From Lysobacter arenosi (GTDB lineage: Bacteria > Pseudomonadota > Gammaproteobacteria > Xanthomonadales > Xanthomonadaceae): a DNA stretch of 64,000 bases. Each line of letters starts with the position of its first letter. Within the stretch, counting starts at the first letter, position 1. The stretch is taken from NCBI RefSeq assembly GCF_016613475.2, contig NZ_CP071517.1, positions 1,302,001-1,366,000 on the forward strand, given 5' to 3'. The position numbers and the translations under genes were made by a program. The notes beneath the pieces were generated by a model. That model was not told the origin of the DNA. It saw nothing but the letters and a program-made list of their open reading frames with translations, and ran no database searches. Shown piece by piece: positions 1-11,550 of the stretch.

Positions 1-745
1 CGATCGCCTGCGCCGGGTTCAAGCCCTTCGGGCAGGTACGCGCGCAGTTCATGATGGTGTGGCAGCGGTACAGCTTGAACGGATCTTCCAGATCGTCCAG
101 GCGCGCACCGGTGTCCTCGTCACGCGAGTCGATGATCCAGCGGTAGGCCTGCAACAGGATCGCCGGGCCGAGGTAACGGTCACCGTTCCACCAGTAGCTC
201 GGGCAGCTGGTCGAGCAGCACGCGCACAGGATGCACTCGTACAGGCCGTCGAGCTTCTTGCGGTCCTGCGGCGACTGCAAACGCTCGCGATCGGACGGCG
301 CCGGACTCTGCGTGCGCAGCCACGGCTTGATCGAAGCGTACTGGGCGTAGAAGTGGGTCAGGTCCGGCACCAGGTCCTTCACCACCGGCATGTGCGGCAG
401 CGGATAGATCGGCACTTCGGCCTTGCCGCAATCGCCGATCGCCTTGGTGCATGCCAGCGTGTTGGTGCCGTCGATGTTCATCGCGCACGAACCGCAGATG
501 CCCTCGCGGCACGAACGACGGAAGGTCAGGGTCGGATCGATCTCGTTCTTGATCTTGATCAGCGCGTCCAGAACCATCGGACCGCACGTCGCCATGTCCA
601 CCTCGTAGGTGTCCACGCGCGGGTTCATGCCGTCGTCGGGGTTCCAGCGGTAGACCTTGAAGGTGCGCGGCTGCTTGGCGCCCGGCGACGCCCAGTGGCG
701 TCCCTTCTGGATCTGCGAGTTCTTGGGTAGTGAGAATTCAGCCAC
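1..745 (-). CDS. sdhB: Succinate dehydrogenase iron-sulfur subunit SdhB (C-terminus cut by window edge)
   Basis: Electron-transfer subunit of respiratory complex II, passing electrons from the FAD of SdhA through three Fe-S clusters to quinone. The visible 248 residues hold the [2Fe-2S] motif [10 protein letters not shown] (Cys79, 84, 87) plus Cys99. The ferredoxin-like C-terminal half contributes [11 protein letters not shown] and [11 protein letters not shown] for the [4Fe-4S] and [3Fe-4S] clusters. Only about a dozen C-terminal residues should be missing. The start is a GTG at 745-743 with GGAG a few bases upstream; no in-frame ATG gives the expected N-terminus. It lies 15 bp after the sdhA stop and is the last gene of the visible sdhCDAB operon. 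Confidence 0.97.
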   Translation of the reverse strand, partial: MAEFSLPKNSQIQKGRHWASPGAKQPRTFKVYRWNPDDGMNPRVDTYEVDMATCGPMVLDALIKIKNEIDPTLTFRRSCREGICGSCAMNIDGTNTLACTKAIGDCGKAEVPIYPLPHMPVVKDLVPDLTHFYAQYASIKPWLRTQSPAPSDRERLQSPQDRKKLDGLYECILCACCSTSCPSYWWNGDRYLGPAILLQAYRWIIDSRDEDTGARLDDLEDPFKLYRCHTIMNCARTCPKGLNPAQAI

Positions 746-760
746 GTTGCTCGCTCCGGA

Positions 761-2554
761 TCAGTAGACGCGCTTCTTCGGCGGAACCACGGACACGTCG
801 TCGCTCAACGTGTACATGTGCACCGGGCGATAGTCGATGGCGGTTTCGCCGCTTTCAGTGACCGAGCACAGGGTGTGCTTCTGCCAGTGGGCGTCGTCGC
901 GGTCCGGGAAGTCCTCGCGGGCGTGGGCGCCGCGCGACTCGGTGCGGTTCTCGGCCGAGACAATCGTCACCAGCGCCTGGTCGAGCAGGTTCGACAGCTC
1001 GTAGGTCTCGATCAGGTCCGAGTTCCAGATCAGCGAACGGTCGGCAACCTTGACGTCACCGAACGACGCGTGGATCTCGCGCATCTTGCGCACGCCGTCC
1101 GCCAGCGTCTCGCCGGTGCGGAACACCGCGGCGTCGAGCTGCATCGTGCGCTGCATCTTGTCGCGGATGACCGCCGTCGGCGTGCCGCCGTTGGCGTTGC
1201 GCAGCTTGTCCAGGCGGGCCAGGGCCGAGTCGCAGGCATCGCCGGCGAGGCGGGCCTGCTTGCCGTCGACCTTGACCGTCTCGGCAGCACGGTTGGCGAC
1301 GGCGCGACCGAACACGACCAGGTCGAGCAGCGAGTTCGAACCCAGGCGGTTGGCGCCGTGCACCGACACGCAGGCCGCTTCGCCGATCGCGTACAGGCCC
1401 GGGACGACTTCGTCCGGGTTGCCGTTGCGCAGCTGCACCACTTCGCCGTGGTAGTTGGTCGGGATGCCGCCCATGTTGTAGTGCACGGTCGGGATCACCG
1501 GGATCGGCTGCTTCTCGACGTCGACGTTGGCGAAGATGCGCGCCGACTCGGCGATGCCCGGCAGCTTCTCGTGGATCACTTCCGGGCCGAGGTGGGTCAG
1601 GTCGAGCAGGATGTGGTCCTTGTGCTCGCCGACGCCGCGGCCTTCGCGGATTTCCATCGTCATCGCGCGGCTGACCATGTCGCGCGGGGCGAGGTCCTTC
1701 ACGCTCGGCGCGTAGCGCTCCATGAAGCGCTCGCCGTTGCTGTTGCGCAGGATGCCGCCTTCACCGCGGACACCCTCGGTGATCAGGCAGCCGGCGCCGT
1801 AGATGCCGGTCGGGTGGAACTGCACGAACTCCATGTCCTGCAGCGACAGGCCCGCTCGCAGCGCCATGCCGCCGCCGTCGCCGGTGCAGGTATGGGCCGA
1901 GGTCGCCGAGAAGTAGGCGCGGCCGTAGCCGCCGGTGGCCAGCACCGTGCCCTGCGCCTTGAACAGGTGCAGCGTGCCTTCGGCCATGTCCAGCGCAAGC
2001 ACGCCGCGGCAGGCGCCGTTGGCGCCCATGATCAGGTCGAGTGCGAAGTACTCGATGAAGAACTGCGCGTCATGCGCCAGCGACTGCTGGTACAGCGTGT
2101 GCAGGATGGCGTGGCCGGTGCGGTCGGCGGCGGCGCAGGTGCGCTGCGCCGGCGGGCCTTCGCCGTAACGGGTGGTCATGCCGCCGAACGGGCGCTGGTA
2201 GATCTTGCCGTCGTCCGTGCGCGAGAACGGAACGCCGTAGTGCTCCAGCTCGATGATCGCCGGGATGGCTTCCTTGCACATGTACTCGATCGCGTCCTGG
2301 TCGCCCAGCCAGTCCGAACCCTTGACGGTATCGAAGAAGTGGTAACGCCAGTCGTCCTCGCCCATGTTGGCCAGCGCCGCGGCGACGCCGCCCTGGGCGG
2401 CCACGGTGTGCGAACGGGTCGGGAACACCTTGGTGATGCAAGCGGTCTTCAGGCCCTTCTGGGCCAGGCCGAAGGTCGCGCGCAGACCGGCGCCACCGGC
2501 GCCGACGACGACCATGTCGAAGGTGTGTTCGTGGATCTTGTAAGCGGCGGCCAT
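761..2554 (-). CDS. sdhA: Succinate dehydrogenase flavoprotein subunit SdhA
   Basis: Catalytic subunit that oxidises succinate to fumarate on covalent FAD at the cytoplasmic face of the inner membrane. The 597 residues match the usual length. An N-terminal Rossmann motif GAGGAG (residues 18-23) is followed by [10 protein letters not shown], in which His49 is the expected FAD attachment site. The active-site region [11 protein letters not shown] and the C-terminal [13 protein letters not shown] segment are also present. It lies 3 bp downstream of sdhD and 15 bp upstream of sdhB, so the genes are almost certainly cotranscribed. Confidence 0.98.
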   Translation of the reverse strand: MAAAYKIHEHTFDMVVVGAGGAGLRATFGLAQKGLKTACITKVFPTRSHTVAAQGGVAAALANMGEDDWRYHFFDTVKGSDWLGDQDAIEYMCKEAIPAIIELEHYGVPFSRTDDGKIYQRPFGGMTTRYGEGPPAQRTCAAADRTGHAILHTLYQQSLAHDAQFFIEYFALDLIMGANGACRGVLALDMAEGTLHLFKAQGTVLATGGYGRAYFSATSAHTCTGDGGGMALRAGLSLQDMEFVQFHPTGIYGAGCLITEGVRGEGGILRNSNGERFMERYAPSVKDLAPRDMVSRAMTMEIREGRGVGEHKDHILLDLTHLGPEVIHEKLPGIAESARIFANVDVEKQPIPVIPTVHYNMGGIPTNYHGEVVQLRNGNPDEVVPGLYAIGEAACVSVHGANRLGSNSLLDLVVFGRAVANRAAETVKVDGKQARLAGDACDSALARLDKLRNANGGTPTAVIRDKMQRTMQLDAAVFRTGETLADGVRKMREIHASFGDVKVADRSLIWNSDLIETYELSNLLDQALVTIVSAENRTESRGAHAREDFPDRDDAHWQKHTLCSVTESGETAIDYRPVHMYTLSDDVSVVPPKKRVY

Positions 2555-2557
2555 GTA

Positions 2558-2953
2558 TCAGGCTCCCAGCGCGATGCGGATGACGGCGAGCACGCTGGCC
2601 AATGCCGCGAGAACGCAAACGAAAACGACCGCGAGCTGCGATGCCATCGCAAGGCCCGGGGTATGGACGTAATCCTCGATGATCACCTGCATGCCGAGCT
2701 TGGCGTGCCAGAACGAGGCAATCAGGAATGCCGACAGCAGCACCGCGTTGCACGGGTGGCCGACGGTGGCGCGGACGCTGGCGTAATCGCCGCCGATCAG
2801 CGACAGGATCAGGCCGATCACGTAGATCGTCAGGAACACCAGCGCAATCGCGGTGACGCGCTGGACGACGAAGTGATGGGTACCGTCCTTGGCCGAGCCC
2901 AGGCCGCGCGCGGTCTTGAGCGGGTTGCGCAGGCGGTTGTTGTTGGTGCTCAT
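2558..2953 (-). CDS. sdhD: Succinate dehydrogenase membrane anchor SdhD
   Basis: Small hydrophobic complex II anchor of 131 residues with three predicted membrane helices (about residues 33-53, 66-84 and 104-128). The first helix is preceded by the charged segment HHFVVQRVTA, typical of SdhD. The ATG at 2953 overlaps the sdhC stop by four bases (ATGA), which implies translational coupling. A longer reading from 3223 exists in the same frame, but its first 90 residues are only an alternative reading of sdhC and were rejected. Confidence 0.93.
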   Translation of the reverse strand: MSTNNNRLRNPLKTARGLGSAKDGTHHFVVQRVTAIALVFLTIYVIGLILSLIGGDYASVRATVGHPCNAVLLSAFLIASFWHAKLGMQVIIEDYVHTPGLAMASQLAVVFVCVLAALASVLAVIRIALGA

Positions 2954-3360
2954 GCGCCACCTCGCTGGGCCATCATCGCAAGCAGCCAGATGATCACCGT
3001 CAGCACCAGGCTGCCGAAGACCGAGATCCAGCTGCTGCGCACAAACGCTTCGATGCGGTAGCCGTAACCGGCGTCCTGCACCAGGTGGCGGATGCCGTTG
3101 AGCAGGTGGTAAGCCAGCGACCAGCTCCAGCCGAACAGGACCAGGAAGCCCAGCGGCGACCGCGCGCAGGCGGTGAAGGTGCCCCAGGATTCGGGACCGG
3201 CGGCCAGTGCCACCAGACCCCACACAATGAGGAGGCTGCCCAGGGTCAGGACGATGCCTGTGCCACGGTGCAGGATCGAGGTCACCATCTGCACCTGCCA
3301 GCTGTAAATCTGCATGTGCGGTGACAGGGGGCGTTCGCGGACGCGTGGATCGTTAGCCAT
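2950..3360 (-). CDS. sdhC: Succinate dehydrogenase cytochrome b556 subunit SdhC
   Basis: Cytochrome b anchor subunit of complex II, 136 residues. It has the family signature RPLSPHMQIY (about residues 10-19) and three membrane helices. The haem-ligand region HLLNGIRHLVQD lies near residue 85, where the family places its axial histidine. It is followed by sdhD with a 4-bp overlap and preceded, 62 bp away, by the SDHAF4-like gene on the same strand. Confidence 0.96.
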   Translation of the reverse strand: MANDPRVRERPLSPHMQIYSWQVQMVTSILHRGTGIVLTLGSLLIVWGLVALAAGPESWGTFTACARSPLGFLVLFGWSWSLAYHLLNGIRHLVQDAGYGYRIEAFVRSSWISVFGSLVLTVIIWLLAMMAQRGGA

Positions 3361-3422
3361 GGGCTATGGCGTTCTCTGAGCTGGGCGGCAGGAGCCGCGT
3401 GGCGGGGAAGCGTGGTGACGCG

Positions 3423-3587
3423 TCAGAAATCGATGCAGCGGCCGTTCTTTTCCCAGTCGCCGTAGCGGGTCGGTTCGGGGCCTTCGCGCCCGCCGTGCTC
3501 CTTTGGCCTGTTGGGATCCGTCAATGGCGCGGGCTGCGGAGTCGAATCTGCCTCGGGCGCTTCAACGGGTGGGGTTTGGCCTATCAT
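3423..3587 (-). CDS. DUF1674 / SDHAF4-like succinate dehydrogenase assembly factor
   Basis: A 54-residue protein that is easy to miss because its frame stays open into an antisense reading of ygfZ. The C-terminal part GGREGPEPTRYGDWEKNGR and the final CIDF match the DUF1674 signature, whose eukaryotic member SDHAF4 binds flavinylated SDHA and protects it before complex assembly. The N-terminal half is a low-complexity Pro/Glu linker. I chose the ATG at 3587, which is the last start before the conserved part and lies outside ygfZ. Its position as the first gene before sdhCDAB supports a role in complex II maturation. Function is inferred from family and context. Confidence 0.82.
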   Translation of the reverse strand: MIGQTPPVEAPEADSTPQPAPLTDPNRPKEHGGREGPEPTRYGDWEKNGRCIDF

Positions 3588-3617
3588 CACGGCGCTGAAT
3601 GTTAATTCCCGCCCCCC

Positions 3618-4493
3618 ATGCATGACAACCCGCAGGCCGCCGCCGGTCTCGCCTTCGCCCTGCCCGACCATCGCCTGATCGCGCTCAGCGGGCGTGATGC
3701 GGTCGCTTTTGCGCAGGCACAGTTCATGAACGACGTTGGCCTGCTGGAGCCGCGCAGCTGGCAGTGGAATGGCTGGCTGACGCCCAAAGGGCGCGTGGTG
3801 GCGCTGTTCGCTTTGCTGAAACTGTCCGATGAGACGCTCTGGCTGCTGCTGCCCGATGCCGATCCGACCGAACTGGCCGCCGCACTGCAGCGCTTCGTGT
3901 TTCGCAGCAAGGTCAAGATCGAAGTTCGCCAGGATCTGCACGTCAGTGGTTCCTTTACGGCACCGGCGATGTCGCAAGGCTCCGCCCTAGGCGGTGATGA
4001 TGGGGTCGAGACGGTCGAAATGGACGTCGGCGGCGACGCCGGGCCGCGCTGCCTGCGCATTTCCGGCGGTGCCGATGCCACGGCCGATGCCCAGGCGCTG
4101 GCGCGCTGGCAGGCCTACGACCTCGAGCACGGCCTGCCGCGCCTGCCGGCCTCCCAGGCCGGCCACTGGACGCCGCAGCAGCTATCGCTGGAGCGCTTGC
4201 AGGCCTTCAGCGTGAAGAAGGGCTGCTATCCGGGCCAGGAGATCGTCGCGCGCACGCATTTCCTGGGCCAGGCCAAGCGTGGGCTGGCATTGCTTGAAGG
4301 CGATGCGGCGCTGGTTGCCGGATCCGATGTGGCTGCCGGCGCCACTGCGCTGGGCAAGCTGGTGGCGGCTGTCGATGCCGACCACCGGCATGTCGCGCTG
4401 GCGGTGCTGCCGCTGGAACGTGAGACGGTGGAAATGACCGCAGGTGATGTCGCACTGCGCGAACTGCCGCTACGCGGCGGCCTCGGGCGCTAG
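3618..4493 (+). CDS. ygfZ: Folate-binding Fe-S repair protein YgfZ
   Basis: GcvT/COG0354-type tetrahydrofolate-binding protein of 291 residues involved in assembly or repair of Fe-S proteins. The defining motif KGCYPGQE, containing the functionally important cysteine, lies near residue 200 and is followed by a region typical of the family. The GcvT-like fold begins with HRLIALSGRDAVAFAQAQF. It is transcribed away from the sdh operon across only 30 bp, so the promoters must overlap the 5' ends of the genes. Complex II is rich in Fe-S clusters, so the pairing makes sense. No strong Shine-Dalgarno is visible before the ATG. Confidence 0.93.
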   Translation: MHDNPQAAAGLAFALPDHRLIALSGRDAVAFAQAQFMNDVGLLEPRSWQWNGWLTPKGRVVALFALLKLSDETLWLLLPDADPTELAAALQRFVFRSKVKIEVRQDLHVSGSFTAPAMSQGSALGGDDGVETVEMDVGGDAGPRCLRISGGADATADAQALARWQAYDLEHGLPRLPASQAGHWTPQQLSLERLQAFSVKKGCYPGQEIVARTHFLGQAKRGLALLEGDAALVAGSDVAAGATALGKLVAAVDADHRHVALAVLPLERETVEMTAGDVALRELPLRGGLGR

Positions 4494-4503
4494 CACGCTC
4501 GCC

Positions 4504-4529
4504 GTCGTCCCGGCGGGCACCGGGATGAC
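4504..4529. repeat. REP-like palindrome, single copy
   Basis: Imperfect palindrome with stem TCCCGG/CCGGGA (4508-4513 and 4520-4525). It is a diverged copy of the family found at 11518, 18976, 35149, 51683 and 56974. It sits between the convergent ygfZ and asnB stops and touches the asnB stop codon, so it could act as a stem-loop for both transcripts. Confidence 0.7.
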
Positions 4530-6463
4530 TAGACGTCGCGGCGCTGCTCGCGCCAATGCTCATGCCACGCCTGGAACATCAGCACGTTCCAGAGGTGCGT
4601 GTGCCACTTGCGCTCGCCGCCGAGGAACTTGCGCCAGATGCCGTGCACCGCAGCGGCATCGAAGTACCCCTCTTCGCGCAGGCGCTGCTCGTCCAGCAGC
4701 GCTGACGCCCATTCGCGCAGGTCGCCGCGCAGCCAATCACTGACCGGCGCACCGAACCCACGCTTGCCGCGGTCGACCATCTCGTCGGGCAGATAACGTC
4801 GCAGCACCTGCTTGAGCAGGTACTTGTTGCCTTTAGGGTGGCGCTTGAACGCCAGCGGCAACGACCATGCGAACTCCGCCACGTGCCAGTCCAGCAGCGG
4901 CGCCCGCGCCTCCAGGCTCACCGCCATGCTGGTGCGGTCGACCTTGCACAGCAGGTCTTCGGGCAGGTAGACGCTGAAGTCGGCCAGCATCATCGCGTCG
5001 GCGGCGGTGCCGGCGCCGTGTAGCGGATCGGGCTGGTCGTACAGCGTCGCCGGCAGCTTGGCGCCAGGTACCGCGCAGGCCGGATCGCGCCAGCGGGCGA
5101 TGCGCTGCCGGTAGACGTCGCCGATGCCGCACGCGCCCATCTCCGCCGCAAGCGCGGCAAAGCCGCCGGTGCGCGAGGATTCGCCATGACCGGTCGCACT
5201 GCGCGCCATCGCCTTGCGCAGCGGTGACGGCACGCGCCGCTGCCAGCGCCAGTTGCGCAAGGCGCGTTCGTAGCGCTTGTAGCCAAAGAAAAGTTCGTCG
5301 CCGCCGTCACCCGACAGGGCCACGGTGACCGCGCTGCGCGCCACGCGCGCCACCAGCGCGGTCGGCACCTGCGAAGCATCGGCAAAGGGTTCGTCGAACA
5401 TCGCCGGCAATGTCGGCACCACCGCCAGCGCATCGCTGCCGCTGACGTACAACTCGGTGTGCGCGGTATGCAGGTGCTCGGCGACCTCGCGCGCGAGGTG
5501 CGCCTCGTCATGATGCGAGCGCTCGAAGCCGATCGTGAAGGTGCGCACCGGGTGCCGGCTTTGTGCCTGCATCAGCGCGGTGACGATCGAGGAATCGGTG
5601 CCGCCCGACAGGAACACGCCGACGGGAACGTCGGCGACCATGCGGAGGCCGACTGCCTCGCGCAGCAGTTCGTCGAGGCGGTTCTCCGCTTCGCGCTCGT
5701 CGCCCTTGAATGGCGCACGCAGCGCCGTTTCCATGCGTTCGCGCGGATCCCAGTAGCGGCGCTGGTCGCGCTGCGGATCGTGGGCCCCGGCGCCGCCTGC
5801 CACGGTCGCCGCGTCGATGCGCAGCAGCGAGCCCGGCAGCAGCTTGAAGGTGCGCTCATGGATTGCATGCGGCGCCGGGATGTAATCCAGGCGCAACAGC
5901 AACGCCAGCGCATCACGGCTGACGCCGTTGTCGAAATCCGGGTGGCGCCACAGTGCCTTCAGCTCGGAGCCGAACACGAACGTGTCCCCGGCCCAGCCGT
6001 AGTACAGCGGCTTCTTGCCGACGCGGTCGCGGGCCAGCCACAGGCAGCGCTCCTGGCGATCCCACAAGGCGATCGCGAACATGCCGTTGCAGCGGGAGAT
6101 CGCATCTTCCACGCCCCACTCCACCACCGCGGCCAGCAGCACCTCGGTGTCGGAATGGCCGCGGAAGGCGTGGCCGCGTGCGACCAGCACTTCGCGCAGC
6201 TCGGCGAAGTTGTAGACCTCGCCGTTGTAGGCGATGACGAAGCGGTGGTCGCTCGACGCCATCGGCTGGTGGCCCAGCGGCGACAGGTCGAGGATGCTCA
6301 GGCGGCGATGCGCCAGCGCGATCCCGGTCGCCGCTTCCGTCCAGACACCGCGATCGTCCGGGCCACGGTGGACCAGCGCATCACCCATCGCGCCGGCGAG
6401 CGCGGTCAGCCGCTCATCACTGGCGTCGGGGGTGGCGCGCAACAGTCCGGCGAGACCGCACAT
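4529..6463 (-). CDS. asnB: Asparagine synthase (glutamine-hydrolysing) AsnB
   Basis: Two-domain amidotransferase of 644 residues. The N-terminal class II glutaminase domain begins MCGLAGLL, so Cys2 becomes the nucleophile after Met removal. It continues with HRRLSILDLSPLGHQPM and the YNGEVYNF motif. The C-terminal synthetase domain has the PP-loop SGGTDSS near residue 285 and ALSGDGGDELFFGY. The ATG directly abuts the stop of the upstream E1 gene (TGAATG), so translation is probably coupled. Free asparagine synthesis is the simplest role. Close relatives also amidate carboxylates in secondary metabolites or surface polymers, so the substrate is not proven. Confidence 0.92.
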   Translation of the reverse strand: MCGLAGLLRATPDASDERLTALAGAMGDALVHRGPDDRGVWTEAATGIALAHRRLSILDLSPLGHQPMASSDHRFVIAYNGEVYNFAELREVLVARGHAFRGHSDTEVLLAAVVEWGVEDAISRCNGMFAIALWDRQERCLWLARDRVGKKPLYYGWAGDTFVFGSELKALWRHPDFDNGVSRDALALLLRLDYIPAPHAIHERTFKLLPGSLLRIDAATVAGGAGAHDPQRDQRRYWDPRERMETALRAPFKGDEREAENRLDELLREAVGLRMVADVPVGVFLSGGTDSSIVTALMQAQSRHPVRTFTIGFERSHHDEAHLAREVAEHLHTAHTELYVSGSDALAVVPTLPAMFDEPFADASQVPTALVARVARSAVTVALSGDGGDELFFGYKRYERALRNWRWQRRVPSPLRKAMARSATGHGESSRTGGFAALAAEMGACGIGDVYRQRIARWRDPACAVPGAKLPATLYDQPDPLHGAGTAADAMMLADFSVYLPEDLLCKVDRTSMAVSLEARAPLLDWHVAEFAWSLPLAFKRHPKGNKYLLKQVLRRYLPDEMVDRGKRGFGAPVSDWLRGDLREWASALLDEQRLREEGYFDAAAVHGIWRKFLGGERKWHTHLWNVLMFQAWHEHWREQRRDV

Positions 6464-8731
<2,268 letters not shown>

Positions 8732-8807
8732 TTTTTCGGATTCTCGGATGTCGTCCCGCGCTATGCGCAGGACCTGGCATGTCTTTGCAGGAAACCTGGT
8801 GTGGCGG

Positions 8808-9452
8808 TCAGTCCGGCAGCGCCAGGCGCGAGGCGACCTCGACCGGCGGTGACGGCATGGCGACAAAGCCCGGCGTCTTCATCACGCGGGCCAGCCATTC
8901 GCGGATCTGCGGATACCGCGAAACGTCGAAGCCGCCTTCATCGGCGACGACGGTGTAGGCGAACAGCGCGATGTCGGCGATGCCGTAGGCTTCACCGCTG
9001 AACCATTCGTGCCCGGCGGCAAGGTGCTGCTCCATTACCGCCAGCGCCTGATGGCCGCGCTCGCGCAACTGCGCCAGCGTGGCGCGACGCGGCGAGTCCA
9101 GCGGCGACCAGCCACGGATGAAACGGGCAACGGCGATGTACGGCTCATGGCTGTACTGCTCGAAGAACAACCAGCTCAGCACCTGCGCACGCTGCCAGGC
9201 GTCGCCTGTCCAGAACGGCGTGCCTTCGGCCAGCCAGCACAGGATCGCGTTCGACTCGGTGAGGATGCGGCCATCCTCGAGCTCGATCATCGGCACCTTG
9301 CCGTTGGGATTCTTGCCCAGGAATTCCGGCGTGCGTGTCTCGCCGCAGGTGCTGTCGATATCGACCCATTTGAACTCGCGGCCGAGCTGGGTCAGCAGCA
9401 ACTTCAGCTTGTGGCAATTGCCGGAACAGGGATAGCCGTAGACGGTGATCAT
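8808..9452 (-). CDS. Glutathione S-transferase family protein
   Basis: Protein of 214 residues with an N-terminal thioredoxin-fold domain (MITVYGYPCSGNCHKLK, then NPNGKVPMIEL and the glutathione-binding ESNAI) and an all-helical C-terminal domain. It probably conjugates or reduces an electrophile with glutathione in the cytoplasm; the substrate is unknown. The start at 9452 overlaps the stop of the upstream acetyltransferase by four bases (ATGA). An in-frame start 11 codons earlier would only add residues overlapping that gene. The E1 gene follows after 76 bp. Confidence 0.9.
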   Translation of the reverse strand: MITVYGYPCSGNCHKLKLLLTQLGREFKWVDIDSTCGETRTPEFLGKNPNGKVPMIELEDGRILTESNAILCWLAEGTPFWTGDAWQRAQVLSWLFFEQYSHEPYIAVARFIRGWSPLDSPRRATLAQLRERGHQALAVMEQHLAAGHEWFSGEAYGIADIALFAYTVVADEGGFDVSRYPQIREWLARVMKTPGFVAMPSPPVEVASRLALPD

Positions 9453-10006
9453 GCGCGCTCCTCGCGTGTGCGTCGGGCGAGCCACTGCTCACGCGACTGT
9501 CCCCAGATTTCGATCTCGTTGGCATCGTATGGCACCGGCAGGCGGCCCATGCGCAGGTAGCGCGAGCCGAGCTTGGCAGCAACGGCCTTGGAATTTGCGT
9601 TTTGCGGATCGATGGTATGGATCACCTCGGTCCAGCCCAGGTGATCGAAGGCCCAGTCCATCGAGGCCGCAGCGGCCTCGGGACCGAAGCCCTTGCCCCA
9701 GTGCCTGCGGACGATGCTCCAGCCGACCTCGGTGCCTGGCCAGCCTTCCGGCTGCCACGGCCCGACCCGCCCTACCCACTCGCCGCTGGTCTTCTCGATC
9801 ACCGAGAACATCGCGAAGCCCTTGAGGTGCCACACGCCGATCATCGCCGCGAAGCTGCGCCACGCCACCGGCCGCGCTTCGGCGCCGCCGATGTAGCGCG
9901 CGGCCTCTTCGTCGGCACGGAACGCCGCCCACGCCTCGAAGTCGCCCGCCCGCGGCGGGCGCAGGAGCAGGCGCGGGGTTTCGAGTTGGATGTCGAAGAC
10001 GGACAC
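9449..10006 (-). CDS. GNAT family N-acetyltransferase, RimJ/RimL type
   Basis: Acetyl-CoA-dependent N-acetyltransferase of 185 residues. It starts with the typical ETPRLLLRPPRAGDF strand of the RimJ/RimL (Acetyltransf_3) group. An acetyl-CoA-binding loop follows near RRHWGKGFGPEAA, and NANSKAVAAKLG supplies the usual late helix. The substrate is unknown. It is translationally coupled to the downstream GST and lies 28 bp after the glutaryl-CoA dehydrogenase gene. Confidence 0.88.
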   Translation of the reverse strand: MSVFDIQLETPRLLLRPPRAGDFEAWAAFRADEEAARYIGGAEARPVAWRSFAAMIGVWHLKGFAMFSVIEKTSGEWVGRVGPWQPEGWPGTEVGWSIVRRHWGKGFGPEAAAASMDWAFDHLGWTEVIHTIDPQNANSKAVAAKLGSRYLRMGRLPVPYDANEIEIWGQSREQWLARRTREERA

Positions 10007-10034
10007 GTGGATCTCGAACCTCCGGGTCCGGGGA

Positions 10035-11198
10035 TCAGAACGCGCTGATGCCCGTCAGCTCGCGTCCGATCACCAGCTGGTGCACGGTTTCGGTGCCCTC
10101 ATAGGTGATCACCGACTCCAGGTTGAGCGCATGGCGGATCGCCGCGTGCTCGGTGGTGATGCCGGCGCCGCCGAGCAGGTCGCGGCACTCGCGCGCGATG
10201 TCGATGGCCATGCGGCAGTTGTTCCACTTCGCCAGCGACACCTGTGCCGGCTGCATCGCACCGGCGTCCTTGAGGCGACCGAGCTGCACCACCAGCAACT
10301 GCGCCAGCGTGATCCGACGCGCCATCTCGGCCATCTTGATCTGCGCGCTCTGCGTCGCCGCCACCGGGCGATCGAACAGGATGCGTTCCTTGGTGTAGTT
10401 CAGCACCTCGTCGAGGCAGGCGATGGCCGCGCCGATCGGACCCCAGGTGATGCCGTAGCGGGCCTGCGTGAGGCAGCCCAGCGGACCCTTCAGGCCCTTC
10501 ACGTTGGGCAGGCGGTTGCTGTCGGGCACGCGCACGTTGTCGAAGAACAGCGAGCTGGTCACCGACGCGCGCAGGCTCATCTTGTGCTTGATTTCCTGGG
10601 CCGCGAAACCGGGCATGCCCTTCTCGACGACGAAGCCCTGGATGCCCTCGTCGGTCTGCGCCCAGACGATCGCGATGTCGGCGACGTTGCCGTTGGTGAT
10701 CCACATTTTGGAACCGTTGAGGACCCAGTCACCGCCGTCGCGCTTGGCGTTGGTCTTCATGTTGGCCGGATCGGAACCACCGTGCGGCTCGGTCAGGCCG
10801 AAGCAGCCGATGACCTTGCCCGCGGCCATGTCCGGCAGCCAGCGCATGCGCTGCTCTTCCGAACCGTAGGCGTAGATGGGATACATGCACAGCGAGGACT
10901 GCACGCTGACGAAACTGCGGATGCCGCTGTCGCCGCGCTCGAGTTCCTGGCAGATCAGGCCGTAGCTGACCGCGTTGAGGCCGGCGCAACCGTACTTCTC
11001 CGGCAGCGACGAGCCGAGCAGGCCCAGTTCGGCGATCTCACCGACCAGCTCCTTGGGGAAACGGGCCTGGTCGAACGCATCGCCGATGATCGGGATCACG
11101 CGCTCGTTGGTGAAACGCGCCACCGTGTCCTGTACGGCGCGCTCCTCTTCAGTGAGCAGGGAGCGGACGTCGTAGAGATCGTACGGGTGCAGGGCCAT
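10035..11198 (-). CDS. gcdH: Glutaryl-CoA dehydrogenase (acyl-CoA dehydrogenase family)
   Basis: FAD enzyme of 387 residues that oxidatively decarboxylates glutaryl-CoA to crotonyl-CoA in lysine and tryptophan breakdown. Segments such as RGDSGIRSFVSVQSSL, YAYGSEEQR, CFGLTEPHGGSDP, LARYGITWG-like QARYGITWG, RDLLGGAGI and TYEGTE (catalytic Glu) are much closer to GcdH than to chain-length-specific acyl-CoA dehydrogenases. The ATG at 11198 begins MALHPYDLYDV; an upstream in-frame ATG at 11309 adds a non-conserved tail and was rejected. It is the first gene of a probable four- or five-gene minus-strand run ending with asnB. Confidence 0.9.
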   Translation of the reverse strand: MALHPYDLYDVRSLLTEEERAVQDTVARFTNERVIPIIGDAFDQARFPKELVGEIAELGLLGSSLPEKYGCAGLNAVSYGLICQELERGDSGIRSFVSVQSSLCMYPIYAYGSEEQRMRWLPDMAAGKVIGCFGLTEPHGGSDPANMKTNAKRDGGDWVLNGSKMWITNGNVADIAIVWAQTDEGIQGFVVEKGMPGFAAQEIKHKMSLRASVTSSLFFDNVRVPDSNRLPNVKGLKGPLGCLTQARYGITWGPIGAAIACLDEVLNYTKERILFDRPVAATQSAQIKMAEMARRITLAQLLVVQLGRLKDAGAMQPAQVSLAKWNNCRMAIDIARECRDLLGGAGITTEHAAIRHALNLESVITYEGTETVHQLVIGRELTGISAF

Positions 11199-11379
11199 GG
11201 CGCGCTCGACAGTGGAAAGACAGCCATTGTAATGGCCGCCGGCTGCGCGGGTACCCCCTCTAGAGCCTGTACAGCGTTGTTTTTCCAAAGCCTTTGCGGG
11301 CAAGAACACGTGGGCAGGACGCTTCGATTGCCCTCCCCCGACGATCCGACGAAGACCGTTAAGTAACTCGCCGAAGCGT

Positions 11380-11486
11380 CGTCCGCCGGGCCGGGGATTG
11401 CGCAGCAGCGGGCCATGGATGGCCCACGCCCCGCATCAGACAGGATGTCTGACTAAGGGGCGGAGCAATCCCCGGCCCGGCGGACG
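11380..11486. repeat. Nested inverted-repeat element with 22-bp outer arms
   Basis: The outer arms at 11380-11401 and 11465-11486 are perfect 22-bp inverted copies. Inside are a GGGCC...GGCCC hairpin (11410-11425), a CGCCCC/GGGGCG pair (11427-11432 and 11457-11462), and a perfect TCAGACA/TGTCTGA hairpin (11436-11442 and 11446-11452). Either strand could fold into a branched, tRNA-like shape. A 21-base stretch of the left arm recurs at 35182-35202, so this belongs to a dispersed family. Confidence 0.75.
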
Positions 11487-11517
11487 GCGCCGTTCCGAAG
11501 CAAAGGGCAACGTCAAG

Positions 11518-11545
11518 ATGGATCCCGGCGTTCGCCGGGATGACG
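11518..11545. repeat. REP-like palindrome
   Basis: Palindrome GATCCCGGCG-TTCG-CCGGGATGAC, a near-exact member of the window's REP-like family. It lies between the nested inverted repeat and the terminator of the glycine-zipper gene. Confidence 0.8.
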
Positions 11546-11550
11546 TTGAT

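Noticed and set aside
818..3061. 747-aa open reading frame on the plus strand across sdhA-sdhC
   Set aside because: Opposite-strand shadow of the conserved sdh genes, with Arg/Val/Gly/His-rich low-complexity composition and no start signal.
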